From contig JALNZT010000005.1 of NCBI GenBank assembly GCA_023229135.1, forward strand, positions 1 to 64,000: a DNA stretch of 64,000 nucleotides, given 5' to 3'. Below are positions 16,513 to 24,457 of this stretch, one piece after another (within the stretch, counting starts at the first letter, position 1; each line of letters begins with the position of its first letter). Under the pieces are notes generated by a model that was not told the DNA's origin, made no database searches, and saw only the letters and a program-made list of their open reading frames with translations. A program made the position numbers and the translations under genes. This stretch comes from Bacteroidales bacterium. Lineage in GTDB: Bacteria; Bacteroidota; Bacteroidia; Bacteroidales; F082.

Positions 16513-17688
16513 ATGGATATCAGTTTATTTCTGAACCCGGTAGCATACCAACTGCCTGAAGTATCTATCCGTCCGGGCAGAAAACGCTTGGGCGAAACCC
16601 TTATCATTTACCGCGAAAGAGATAATTTCCCGGATTTAGCTGATGTAAAACTGGTGCTGATTGGCGTTCAGGAAGAACGCGCTGCGGTGCACAACGAAGG
16701 ATGCAGCACCGGCCTCAATAATATCAGAGAAGCCTTCTACGCACTTTTCGATCACTGGCGCGGCCTAAAAATGGCCGATCTGGGCGACATAAAACCTGGC
16801 TACACGGTCGAAGATACTTATTTCGCGCTGAGCCAAACGACCGGACAGTTGATTCGTAACAACATCCTTCCTATTGTTATTGGCGGTAGCCAAGATTTGA
16901 CCTTTGCCATGTACCAAGCCTACGAAAACATCGGTAGGCTGGTAAATATCGCCTCCGTAGATCCTATTTTTGACCTGGGACAAGAAGCCGAAACCTTGCA
17001 CGCGCAGTCATACCTCAGCCGCATCATCATGCATCAGCCCAATTACTTATTCAATTTCACCAACTTGGGATACCAAACATATGATGTCGATTATGAAGCC
17101 GTTGAATTAATGAAAAACCTACTTTTTGACGTTTACCGGCTGGGCGTGTTGAAAGAAGAGCCCAAGGAAGCCGAGCCTCCTTTGCGTAATGCCGATTTGG
17201 TAAGTTTTGATATTTCAGCGATACGTGCTGCTGATGCGCCAGGCTGCGGTCTTGCCGGTCCAAATGGCTTCACAGGCGACGAAGCCTGCCGCCTGACACG
17301 CTATGCTGGTATGAGTGATAAGCTTTCTGCCTTTGGCATTTTCGAGTATAACCCACTTTTTGATCAAAATAAAATCACGGCGCAGCTTATCGCACAGATG
17401 CTGTGGTATTTTGCGGAAGGTTTTGTGAACCGTAAGGCCGACCTGCCTGACACGGAAAGCACGAATTTTGCTCGCTACAATGTGCGCATCGACGGCCAGG
17501 AAGAAGAGGTAATTTTTCTGAGAAGTAAAAAGACAGAACGCTGGTGGATCGACCTTTCTTTTGGTCGCACCGATCGTAAAAAGTACGAAAGACATCACTT
17601 TGTACCCTGCTCAAAGTCTGATTATGAACTTGCTCTCACAGATGAATTGCCCGATCGTTGGTGGCAGTTTTTTCAAAAATTAATGTAA
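16513..17688 (+). CDS. Arginase-fold protein with degenerate metal site
   Basis: A 391-residue protein of the arginase/formimidoylglutamase superfamily, of the kind annotated formimidoylglutamase in Bacteroidota. The three metal motifs can be located but are altered. GGDHS is GGSQD (residues 124-128), DAHxD is DPIFD (150-154) and DVDxxD is DISAIR (233-238). Only about half of the Mn ligands remain (Asp150, Asp154, Asp233), so hydrolase activity is doubtful. The C-terminal 90 residues beyond the arginase core are extra. It sits 99 bp after topA. A structural or ligand-binding role is inference. Confidence 0.75.
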   Translation: MDISLFLNPVAYQLPEVSIRPGRKRLGETLIIYRERDNFPDLADVKLVLIGVQEERAAVHNEGCSTGLNNIREAFYALFDHWRGLKMADLGDIKPGYTVEDTYFALSQTTGQLIRNNILPIVIGGSQDLTFAMYQAYENIGRLVNIASVDPIFDLGQEAETLHAQSYLSRIIMHQPNYLFNFTNLGYQTYDVDYEAVELMKNLLFDVYRLGVLKEEPKEAEPPLRNADLVSFDISAIRAADAPGCGLAGPNGFTGDEACRLTRYAGMSDKLSAFGIFEYNPLFDQNKITAQLIAQMLWYFAEGFVNRKADLPDTESTNFARYNVRIDGQEEEVIFLRSKKTERWWIDLSFGRTDRKKYERHHFVPCSKSDYELALTDELPDRWWQFFQKLM

Positions 17689-17695
17689 AAATCTT

Positions 17696-17728
17696 TACCT
17701 TTGGTTTTAGAATAATTTGTTACTTTTG
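17696..17728 (+). promoter_or_regulatory. Two tandem -7 promoter elements
   Basis: TACCTTTG (17696-17703) and TACTTTTG (17721-17728) both match TAnnTTTG and point toward the TRL-like gene 320-350 bp downstream. If used, they give an unusually long leader. Confidence 0.4.
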
Positions 17729-17740
17729 TTTTTTAATAAA

Positions 17741-17780
17741 CACATATAAACACATATAAACACATATAAACACATTTAAA
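17741..17780. repeat. Four tandem 10-bp units (CACATATAAA)
   Basis: Three perfect CACATATAAA units (17741-17770) are followed by CACATTTAAA (17771-17780). The period equals about one helical turn, and the array starts 13 bp after the second -7 element. It may be a bendable protein-binding array or a variable-number locus. Confidence 0.8.
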
Positions 17781-17812
17781 CCATAAAACAAAAAGCGGCC
17801 TTTATAGAGGGC

Positions 17813-18025
17813 TTAAAATTTTTCTAGTGGCTTATCTGAAAGTCGAAATAAAATACAAACCTCAAAGAAATCAATTTTATTTTCATCTAACGGTAATGAA
17901 TAGCTCCTGTTACGATTATGTTGACGGCTTGTTTGCTGCATATTTTCTTGATAAAGAGCTACAAAGAGCATGTCATGTTGGGAATAAGCCGAAAAGCCAA
18001 CAATAAAATTTTGAAGTAGGCACAC
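17813..18025 (-). pseudogene. Possible C-terminal fragment of a lost gene
   Basis: A 70-codon open frame (GTG at 18025, in-frame stop TAA two codons upstream). Its sequence reads like the end of a beta-rich protein (FIVGFSAYSQHDMLFVALY ... IDFFEVCILFRLSDKP). On the minus strand the stop is followed by an imperfect GC hairpin and TTTTTGTTTT, which suits a terminator. It lacks any N-terminus or export signal, so a gene remnant fits better than a functional gene. No family is recognised, and it could be chance. Confidence 0.3.
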
Positions 18026-18045
18026 AACTTAAATCAATATTTATT

Positions 18046-18363
18046 ATGAGAATTATTAAAAATTTTATGTTTGTGGCAGCTATAAGCCTGCTACTATCAA
18101 GTTGCGCTGTGTCAAAAAGTCCGTTAACCGGTTTTTTGTATATGGATGTTAAAGCTCCTTTAACTGCTACCGGTAATTCTGGTTCATCTAAAGTTGGTTC
18201 TGCTTCAGCTAAATCAATTTTGGGTATTGTTGCAACTGGTGATGCAAGTATTGATGCTGCTGCTAAATCGGCAGGAATCACTAAAATTCATCACGTAGAT
18301 GAACAATCCACGAGTATTTTAGGAATTATTGCCACTTACAAAGTTTATGTATATGGTGAATAA
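18046..18363 (+). CDS. TRL-like family lipoprotein
   Basis: A 105-residue exported protein. Residues 1-20 form a lipoprotein signal (FVAAISLLLSSC, lipobox Cys20). The mature part shows the TRL-like family pattern: PLTGFLYMDVKAPL, then KVGSASAKSILGIVATGDASIDAAAKSAGITKIHHVDEQ. Function of the family is unknown; the name derives from an association with tRNA loci in other bacteria. A strong terminator starts 7 bp after the stop, so it is probably monocistronic from the upstream TAnnTTTG elements. Confidence 0.85.
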   Translation: MRIIKNFMFVAAISLLLSSCAVSKSPLTGFLYMDVKAPLTATGNSGSSKVGSASAKSILGIVATGDASIDAAAKSAGITKIHHVDEQSTSILGIIATYKVYVYGE

Positions 18364-18907
18364 CCATTTAAAAAGGACGTACTTAGTGCGTCCTTTTTTG
18401 TTTTTCTTTTTATTTATCATAACCACCGGCGTAACAAACGCCCAAAAGCTTTCCAAGTACTATACTTCTGCCATGCAGGAAAATGGAGTATTGTATTTTA
18501 TTGAACCAAAACAGGAATTTAAAAATAATAAAGAAAACTCTAAGCTCACGTATGATTTAACCTATCTAACCACAAAAGACACGGTTTTACTAAATTTTAC
18601 CTACTTGGATAATACGATAAGAATAATCGACAGCATCAGTATCATTCAGGGCGACAAGCATATATCAAGTATATCTAAAAAAATATTTATTGAAACCGAT
18701 AAGAAATTTTGGAAACACAGGTATTCGTCAGGCTTTCTGTTTACTGATATTGATCTTCTCTTTCAACAGGAGAAAAGTCCGAAAGTTGTTATTTATTTTG
18801 AGAATGAACATACTCAACTTGGAATAAAAAGCAGCAAATGGACAAAGCAATCAGCTATCATTTCGAAAATACTGATGCTGATAAAAGCGAACAAAAAAAG
18901 CAGCTAG
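18353..18907 (+). CDS. Hypothetical exported protein
   Basis: About 184 residues if it starts at the ATG at 18353, which overlaps the TRL stop by 11 bp. An in-frame GTG at 18386 is an alternative start. The N-terminus has a signal peptide (RTYLVRPFLFFFLFIITTGVTNAQ), followed by a beta-rich, Lys-rich body without a recognised domain. Its first codons coincide with the terminator of the TRL gene: the stem encodes KRTYLVRP and the T-tract encodes the Phe-rich hydrophobic core. Translation therefore depends on read-through or on a promoter I cannot place. Confidence 0.6.
   Translation: MVNNHLKRTYLVRPFLFFFLFIITTGVTNAQKLSKYYTSAMQENGVLYFIEPKQEFKNNKENSKLTYDLTYLTTKDTVLLNFTYLDNTIRIIDSISIIQGDKHISSISKKIFIETDKKFWKHRYSSGFLFTDIDLLFQQEKSPKVVIYFENEHTQLGIKSSKWTKQSAIISKILMLIKANKKSS
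18371..18405 (+). terminator. Rho-independent terminator after the TRL-like gene
   Basis: AAAAGGACGTAC (18371-18382), loop TTA, GTGCGTCCTTTT (18386-18397) forms a 12-bp stem with one G-T pair, followed by a T-rich tract to about 18412. It starts 7 bp after the TRL stop and lies inside the signal-peptide codons of the next gene. Confidence 0.85.
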
Positions 18908-19011
18908 AATTTTTTACTAGTTTTGTTTTAGAGTAGGATTTGCCGTTAGCTGAAAATCAAAATTTATAAAAATACCTTTCTTCACATAACAGATTGGTTT
19001 ATATTTGTCTA

Positions 19012-19215
19012 ATGAAAAGAATACTGATTATTGCTGGAGGTATTTTGGTTTTTTTGGCCGTCACGTCAATTATTCAATATGTGTTTGAATCTAGCAGCAC
19101 GCCCGACTACGAAAGTGGCTATATCTGGGGCAATGTGTTCCTATTGCTGTTGGGTTCCTGGCTTTTGCACAAAGGGATCAAAAGAAAGAAAAAGCCGAAC
19201 TCTGAAGACTACTAA
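19012..19215 (+). CDS. Small two-helix membrane protein
   Basis: 67 residues from the ATG at 19012 (an upstream in-frame ATG at 18994 would add MVYICL and looks less likely). It has one hydrophobic helix at the N-terminus (ILIIAGGILVFLAVTSIIQYVF), a short polar loop (SSTPDYESGY) and a second helix (IWGNVFLLLLGSWLLHKGI), then a basic tail. No family is recognised. It is convergent with ruvC, with the two stop codons back to back. Confidence 0.6.
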   Translation: MKRILIIAGGILVFLAVTSIIQYVFESSSTPDYESGYIWGNVFLLLLGSWLLHKGIKRKKKPNSEDY

Positions 19216-19770
19216 CTACTTTTTCAACCGATCAGGATTTTGACTTACGAAGGCTGACCAACCGCTATACGAAGTTTCAGAAACAGCCTTATTTCCTTGA
19301 AAAAAATGACAAACAGCCGCTGCCAAACCATCGGTAGCATCCAGGTTTTTGGGTATTTCCTTAAACTTTAGTAAACGCTGTAACATTGCCGCCACTTGCT
19401 CCTTAGAAGCATTTCCATTGCCGGTAATCGATTGTTTTATCTTTTTTGGAGAATATTCAAAGATAGGAATATCAAGGTAAAGACCAGCAGCCATAGCCAC
19501 GCCCTGCGCCCTGCCAAGTTTGAGCATCGACTGCACGTTTTTTCCATAAAATGGTGCTTCTATCGCCAGCTCATCAGGCTTGTACTCTTTGATAAGTTCC
19601 AGGGTGCGTTCAAATATTTTCTTTAATTTCAAGGCCTGATTCGCGTATTTGCTCAGGTTCAAAACACCCAAAACAATGAGTTCCATCTGATTGCCTTTTT
19701 GCAAAATCAGGCCGTAGCCCATGATGGTGGTGCCGGGGTCGATGCCAAGAATTATGCGTTCTGTTTTCAA
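19216..19770 (-). CDS. ruvC: Crossover junction endodeoxyribonuclease RuvC
   Basis: A 184-residue Holliday-junction resolvase of the RNase H fold, acting with RuvAB in recombination. The four acidic catalytic residues are Asp11 (ILGIDPGT), Glu71 (LAIEAPFYGKN), Asp144 and Asp147 (NLDATDGLA). The start codon appears to be TTG at 19770: the frame upstream contains no ATG before a stop nine codons away, and the protein begins exactly at the family's usual KTERIILGIDPGT. A weak start would keep the level low. Confidence 0.95.
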   Translation of the reverse strand: MKTERIILGIDPGTTIMGYGLILQKGNQMELIVLGVLNLSKYANQALKLKKIFERTLELIKEYKPDELAIEAPFYGKNVQSMLKLGRAQGVAMAAGLYLDIPIFEYSPKKIKQSITGNGNASKEQVAAMLQRLLKFKEIPKNLDATDGLAAAVCHFFQGNKAVSETSYSGWSAFVSQNPDRLKK

Positions 19771-19829
19771 GAAATACCGTAATTTGCTAATTATTTATTA
19801 ACGCTTGCGGAAAAGATATCCGATCGCCT

Positions 19830-20843
19830 ATGTTCTCAGCAAAAGTAACTAAAATCGCCAATGTAGGGCTGCGCTTATTGATTGTCGTGGTAACCTTGTG
19901 GTACCTTATAGATCAATTATTTACGGGCGAAAAATTGACTATCTTAAAAGATTTTTTGGTAGTCTGGCATTATTCAGGACAAGGCGAGCTATTGAGTATT
20001 ATCGCCGTTTTACTTATGCCGCTTAATCTTTTGCTTGAAACTCTAAAATGGCGTTTGTTGGTGAGTAAACTGGAACGGGTAAAAGTCAATAAGGCCTATA
20101 CGGCAGTCCTTAGTGGTATTTCGGTGAGCATGTTTATGCCCAACAGGGTGGGCGATTACTTAGGCCGCGTGTTTATCCTCGAGAAAGGTAGTCATATCAA
20201 AGGTGTCTTGGTTACGATGATTGGTAGCCTGGCACAACTGCTTATTACAATGATAGCAGGTGGTGTAGCACTTTTGTTTTTTCTGCCCGAAGCCCATTTT
20301 GTTGAAGATACGCTTTCGGGCTGGCTTTTTATGGCTATCGTAGTTCTTGTTTTCGTTTTGCTGCTTGCTGGATTATTGTTGTATTTCAACATCAACTTGC
20401 TGTATATTATTACAAAAAAATTATTTCCTGTTAAAAGCCCGAAACTGCTGCCTTATGTAGAGGTATTCAATTTTTACGGACGCCGTCAACTGGCTTATGT
20501 GTTGGGATTTTCAGCTTTGCGATATGTGATATTTTCTTTACAATTCATTCTCTTTTTGTGGGCCTTTGGCGTGCAGATTTCATACCGTGAAGCCTTAATG
20601 CTTGTTGCGCTCAGCTACCTTTTGATTACCTTGATTCCTACTATTGCGCTTAGTGAGCTGGGTGTGCGCGGAAGTGTGAGCATTTATCTTTTTTCGGCTT
20701 GGTTTGCTGCACAACATATTGCTTTTGAAAAACTTAGCTATAGTGTGTTTTTGGCTAGTACGGCAGTTTGGGTTGTGAATATTGCGCTACCGGCTTTGCT
20801 GGGCGTATTTTTTGTGTATAGGCTAAAATTCTTCAGGAGGTAA
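19830..20843 (+). CDS. Lysylphosphatidylglycerol-synthase-type membrane protein (flippase-like)
   Basis: A 337-residue inner-membrane protein with about eight hydrophobic segments and the LPG_synthase_TM pattern: VNKAYTAVLSGISVSMFMPNRVGDYLGRVFIL, then ALSELGVRGSVSIYLF. The family includes the flippase half of MprF, without the synthase half here. It ends 1 bp before the glycosyltransferase gene, and the SD-like AGGAGG at 20835-20840 lies in its last codons. The two products probably act together on a lipid-linked substrate. The substrate is unknown. Confidence 0.8.
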   Translation: MFSAKVTKIANVGLRLLIVVVTLWYLIDQLFTGEKLTILKDFLVVWHYSGQGELLSIIAVLLMPLNLLLETLKWRLLVSKLERVKVNKAYTAVLSGISVSMFMPNRVGDYLGRVFILEKGSHIKGVLVTMIGSLAQLLITMIAGGVALLFFLPEAHFVEDTLSGWLFMAIVVLVFVLLLAGLLLYFNINLLYIITKKLFPVKSPKLLPYVEVFNFYGRRQLAYVLGFSALRYVIFSLQFILFLWAFGVQISYREALMLVALSYLLITLIPTIALSELGVRGSVSIYLFSAWFAAQHIAFEKLSYSVFLASTAVWVVNIALPALLGVFFVYRLKFFRR

Positions 20844-20844
20844 A

Positions 20845-21987
20845 ATGGAAAATATACACTATTTTATTTGGTTTTTTAGGCTTACCGAAGTGCTTGCCGG
20901 CATGTATTTGATTTTGATTGGCGTATATACCATTGGCTGGTATCAAACTAAACGACAACCAGTTGAACGGCTCACAGATTGGCCTTTTTTTTCTGTTTTA
21001 ATTGCCGTGCGCAACGAAGCGGCAGCCATAGAAGAACTGCTTAACAGCCTGCTACACCAAAATTATCCGGCAGCAAATTTTGAAGTCATTTTGGTTGACG
21101 ACCATTCAGATGACGATACGATTTTCCTTGTGCAACAATTTATCAAGCAAAATAAAACACAGCATTTTAAACTGATAAACGCTAATTCTAGTGGGAAGAA
21201 AGCGGCTTTGCGTCAGGCTTTGGCGCTGTCCGAAGGCAAGTATATAGCTGTAACTGACGGCGATTGTGTGTTGAAACCAGATTGGCTGCTGGCTTTCGCC
21301 AATTATTTTAAAGAGACGGAAGCGAAATTGTTGCTGGCACCTGTCTTGTTACAACCGGTAAATACACTTTTAGAGAAGTTACAACTTGTCGAGTTTTTAA
21401 GCTTGATGGGAAGCACGGGAGGTGCTGCATCAGTGGGCTTTCCGGTAATGGGCAATGGAGCTAATATGGCTTATGAACGCTTGGCCGCGCTTGAAGTAGA
21501 GAAGTACCGAACAGATGGTAGCTTGACTTCGGGCGACGATGTGTTTCTGATGGAAACGATTCGGAGTTTTTATGGCGCAAAAGCGGTGAAATTTATTCGG
21601 CATCAGGCAGCCGTCGTGAGTACGAGACCACAGCCTGATTTAAAATCATTTTTCGCACAGCGGATGCGTTGGGTCTCTAAAAACCGGAACTACCGTTCAA
21701 TATTTATTATTTTGCCCGCTTTGGTTGTTTTGGGATTTAATTTGAGCTTGTTTTTAATGTTATTCTTTGGCATTTTTTATCCCCTCACAGCTTTGTTTTT
21801 TATATTGTTTTTAGGACTTAAAATACTGATTGATTTACCTTTATTAACTGCTTCAGCAACTTTTTTCTACCAACGTAAGCTTTTATTTTTGGTTTTTCCA
21901 TTGGCTTTTGTTTACCCGATTTATGTCGTGATTTCAGGAGTTGGTGGTTTGTTTTTTAAGGTAAATTGGAAAGGAAGGCGGATTTAA
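20845..21987 (+). CDS. Family 2 glycosyltransferase, membrane-anchored
   Basis: A 380-residue GT2 enzyme. An N-terminal helix (TEVLAGMYLILIGVYTIGW) is followed by the GT-A domain: FSVLIAVRNEAAAIEELL, VILVDDHSDDDT, VTDGDCVLKPDWL (DxD-type) and the acceptor RMRWVSKNRNY, which resembles the QxxRW region. Three C-terminal helices close the protein. It is translationally linked to the preceding flippase-like gene, with stop and start 1 bp apart. It probably transfers a sugar to a lipid or glycan at the inner face of the membrane; the donor is not deducible. Confidence 0.85.
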   Translation: MENIHYFIWFFRLTEVLAGMYLILIGVYTIGWYQTKRQPVERLTDWPFFSVLIAVRNEAAAIEELLNSLLHQNYPAANFEVILVDDHSDDDTIFLVQQFIKQNKTQHFKLINANSSGKKAALRQALALSEGKYIAVTDGDCVLKPDWLLAFANYFKETEAKLLLAPVLLQPVNTLLEKLQLVEFLSLMGSTGGAASVGFPVMGNGANMAYERLAALEVEKYRTDGSLTSGDDVFLMETIRSFYGAKAVKFIRHQAAVVSTRPQPDLKSFFAQRMRWVSKNRNYRSIFIILPALVVLGFNLSLFLMLFFGIFYPLTALFFILFLGLKILIDLPLLTASATFFYQRKLLFLVFPLAFVYPIYVVISGVGGLFFKVNWKGRRI

Positions 21988-21996
21988 AATTTGTAA

Positions 21997-22020
21997 GGCA
22001 CAGGTCTCCAGACCTGTGCC
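21997..22020. repeat. Perfect REP-like palindrome
   Basis: GGCACAGGTCT, CC, AGACCTGTGCC: two perfect 11-bp arms with a 2-nt centre, 9 bp after the glycosyltransferase stop. There is no T-tract. The AGGTCTCCAGACCT core looks like a REP-type intergenic repeat rather than a standard terminator. Confidence 0.7.
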
Positions 22021-22183
22021 TGTGTCGTAATACGGACAAAAAGTAATTTGGTTTTTTCATTTAACGTTTTCATACCCTCATGCTTCGGATGTTAAATTTT
22101 AATCATGTTTTCTTATTTTTATCAAATTTTGCGAATTGAATCGCAAAAGGTACAGTTATCGATAGTATTACCATTAAAAACAA

Positions 22184-22212
22184 ACTGCCACACGATGTAA
22201 TCGCATGGCAGT
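22184..22212 (-). terminator. Rho-independent terminator of ctlX
   Basis: ACTGCCA (22184-22190) pairs with TGGCAGT (22206-22212), and CGAT pairs with ATCG inside. On the minus strand it is followed by TTGTTTTTAATGG. It lies 24 bp after the ctlX stop. Confidence 0.8.
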
Positions 22213-22236
22213 ATGTATAGTATTCACCAAGTTTAA

Positions 22237-23160
22237 CTAAACCGATTTTTGTTTGGAAAAAATTTCTGCAATCATACATCTTGCACTGCCCCCACCTATC
22301 GTTTCGATGGTTTTGATAGGCAACGGAAGCAATTCTGAATATTTGCCCAGCTCGCTTTTTTGGGTTGGTGTAAGGCTATCAAATGCACTCTGCGACATTA
22401 CTAAAATACGCTTATCGTCATTTGTTTTTAACTCCAGCATATTGCCTGCATAGTTTTTCACCTGTTCAAAAGTGATGTCAATTATTTGGTGTCCTGTGCT
22501 TTCAAAAGAATCGGTAACCAGCTTTCTTTCCTTGGCATCTGTAATACTTTCAAGGCAAACAACAACAGAGCGCTCGCCTATGCACATCATCACGTTTGTA
22601 TGGTAAATTTCCTGTCCCTTTGCATCGTGTGAGTAGAAATATATAGGCTTGTAATTGATTTGCTTACAAAGTTCTATAAAGAGCTCTTTTTCAGTACGAG
22701 GCGATAAACAAGCGTAAGCGATTTTATTCACATGATCGAAGATTATGCTGCCCGTGCCTTCCAAAAATCTGTTTTCGTTTTCATACTTCGAGAGGTCAAT
22801 TATTTTTTTTATCTCAAATTTCTCTTTTACGAAATCAATGATGTCCTGTCTTCTTTCGAGCCTTCTGTTGGGCGCAAACATGGGATACAGCACAAGTGTT
22901 CCGTCTGCATGAAACGATATCCAGTTGTTTGGGAAAATGGCGTCAGGCTTTTCAGGAACTTTTGTGTCCTCGATGATAAAAACGTTTACGCCTTTCGACT
23001 TTAGTTTGGCTGTAAATGCATCAAACTCTTGAAGAATAACCTCTTTTAAATTTCCCGGGCCATCTTTCAGTTCGGTCTGGAATGCGTTTGAAGAAGCCGT
23101 TTCAACGTTGAAGCCAAAACTTGCCGGCCTCACGAGTAAAATGTTTTTTGATGTTTGCAT
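22237..23160 (-). CDS. ctlX: Amidinotransferase-family hydrolase, CtlX type
   Basis: A 307-residue member of the guanidino-group-modifying (pentein) superfamily. Visible motifs are VRPASFGFN, PDAIFPNNWISFH, FLEGTGSIIFDH, an Asp/His region ending YHTNVMMCIG, and the C-terminal GGGSARCMIAE with the catalytic Cys295. This matches the CtlX/FN0238 group thought to act in citrulline or arginine metabolism. The enzyme is cytosolic. It is monocistronic with its own terminator. The fold and active-site assignment are secure, the exact substrate less so. Confidence 0.85.
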   Translation of the reverse strand: MQTSKNILLVRPASFGFNVETASSNAFQTELKDGPGNLKEVILQEFDAFTAKLKSKGVNVFIIEDTKVPEKPDAIFPNNWISFHADGTLVLYPMFAPNRRLERRQDIIDFVKEKFEIKKIIDLSKYENENRFLEGTGSIIFDHVNKIAYACLSPRTEKELFIELCKQINYKPIYFYSHDAKGQEIYHTNVMMCIGERSVVVCLESITDAKERKLVTDSFESTGHQIIDITFEQVKNYAGNMLELKTNDDKRILVMSQSAFDSLTPTQKSELGKYSELLPLPIKTIETIGGGSARCMIAEIFSKQKSV

Positions 23161-23374
23161 TGTATTTATTTATTGATGAACAAATAAGAAATTTATTTTT
23201 TTATAAAATCAAGCTTTTAAAAGCCCGATTAAAATCATATGTCTGATATTAAAATGTTGTAAACGACTGATCTAAAATAATTTTGACCATATTTGGCTAC
23301 AAATTTAAGGATAATTTGTTATTTAATTAACAATAATAGTTGCCGTGTTTGTACGGTCGCAGTATTGGTTTCTG

Positions 23375-23382
23375 TATTTTTG
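23375..23382 (+). promoter_or_regulatory. -7 promoter element abutting the DUF3109 start
   Basis: TATTTTTG matches TAnnTTTG and ends 4 bp before the ATG at 23387, so transcription would begin at or next to the start codon. A leaderless mRNA is possible. Confidence 0.45.
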
Positions 23383-23386
23383 CCGC

Positions 23387-23956
23387 ATGATTATTATTGA
23401 CAACACTATTGTAAGCCGCGATTTCTTAGCTGCTCGTTTTATATGTGATTTACCACGTTGTAAAGGCGAATGCTGTGTTGGCGGTGATGCCGGAGCTCCT
23501 TTGGAAGAAATCGAAATCAGTTTTTTGGAAGATAACCTCGACGGAATAAAACCTTTTATGCGGCCAGAAGGCTTGCGGGTTGTGGAGCGCGAAGGCGTTT
23601 TTGATTATGATGAATCGGGTATGCTTGTAACGCCGCTGGTTGATGGGGGTGAATGTGCCTTTGTGGGCTATCTTGAAAATGGAACAGCAATTTGCACCAT
23701 CGAACAAGCCTATAATGCCGGCAAAAGCGATTTTAAAAAACCCATAAGTTGCCACCTCTACCCGGTGAGATTGGTTGAAAAAGCCGGCCTAGTTCATGTA
23801 AACTACCACCAGTGGAGCATTTGTGTGCCAGCCAAACGAAAAGGTGAGAAAGAGGGCTTGCCGCTTTATAAATTTCTGAAAGAATCACTCATCCGAAAGT
23901 TTGGAGAAGAATGGTACCAACGCCTCGAAAATAAGGCTAAAGCCAATGGATACTAA
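23387..23956 (+). CDS. DUF3109 family protein
   Basis: A 189-residue protein from the ATG at 23387; earlier in-frame codons lie upstream of the -7 box and are unlikely to be used. The DUF3109 features are a cysteine-rich N-terminal block (CDLPRCKGECCVGGDAGAPL), then CAFVGYLENGTAICTIEQAY, KPISCHLYPVR and QWSIC. The eight or so conserved cysteines suggest a bound metal or Fe-S cluster similar to YkgJ-type zinc/iron-chelating proteins. Biological role is unknown. It is cytosolic, with no signal peptide. Confidence 0.85.
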   Translation: MIIIDNTIVSRDFLAARFICDLPRCKGECCVGGDAGAPLEEIEISFLEDNLDGIKPFMRPEGLRVVEREGVFDYDESGMLVTPLVDGGECAFVGYLENGTAICTIEQAYNAGKSDFKKPISCHLYPVRLVEKAGLVHVNYHQWSICVPAKRKGEKEGLPLYKFLKESLIRKFGEEWYQRLENKAKANGY

Positions 23957-23997
23957 TTGGCATCAGAAAATTTAAATTTGTAAAATTCATTTTTTTC

Positions 23998-24027
23998 TTG
24001 ACTTTTTTCTTTTCTTGATTACCTTTG
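23998..24027 (+). promoter_or_regulatory. blaI-blaR1 promoter
   Basis: TTGAC at 23998-24002 and TACCTTTG at 24020-24027, with 19 nt between the TTG and the TA, match the Bacteroidota -33/-7 promoter. The blaI start is 49 bp downstream. Confidence 0.75.
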
Positions 24028-24037
24028 CACTTAATTA

Positions 24038-24053
24038 AACTATAAAAATAGTT
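24038..24053. promoter_or_regulatory. Putative BlaI operator 1
   Basis: AACTATAAAAATAGTT is a perfect palindrome (AACTA-N6-TAGTT) just after the predicted transcription start, with an extra AACTAT half-site at 24058-24063. The position and dyad match autoregulatory BlaI/MecI operators. Confidence 0.65.
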
Positions 24054-24075
24054 ATAAAACTATCAAATTAGTCTT

Positions 24076-24456
24076 ATGAAAGAACTCACCAAAGCGGAAG
24101 AACAAATTATGCAGGAATTGTGGACACTTGAAAAGGCATTTGTCAATGATATCCTGGAGCGGCTTCCCAATCCTAAACCCGCTTACAACACAGTTTCAAC
24201 AGTTGTCCGTATCCTTGAAAAAAAGGGTTTTGTAGGCTATACAGCATACGGTAAAAGTCACCAATATTATCCACTTTTAAGCAAAAAGGAATACTCCAGG
24301 CAGTTGTTTAAAAATTTGGCCGGAAATTATTTCAGCAATTCCGTGAAGCAGATGTTTTCATTTTTTTCCAAAGAAAAGCATTTAAGTCTCCAGGAACTAA
24401 AAGAGCTGCGCAATATAATCGATCAAGAAATAGAAAATAAATCCGAAAAATCCTAA
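24076..24456 (+). CDS. blaI: BlaI/MecI family transcriptional repressor
   Basis: A 126-residue winged-helix repressor of the BlaI/MecI/CopY family. The N-terminal DNA-binding domain runs LTKAEEQIMQELWTLEKAFVNDILERLP and PAYNTVSTVVRILEKKGFV (recognition helix). The C-terminal half (residues about 75-126) forms the dimerisation helices. The repressor is normally cleaved or released when the membrane sensor BlaR1 is activated. Stop and blaR1 start are 1 bp apart, so the pair is coexpressed. A dyad operator lies in its own promoter region, pointing to autorepression. No beta-lactamase gene is adjacent, so the regulon is probably envelope-related. Confidence 0.92.
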   Translation: MKELTKAEEQIMQELWTLEKAFVNDILERLPNPKPAYNTVSTVVRILEKKGFVGYTAYGKSHQYYPLLSKKEYSRQLFKNLAGNYFSNSVKQMFSFFSKEKHLSLQELKELRNIIDQEIENKSEKS

Positions 24457-24457
24457 A

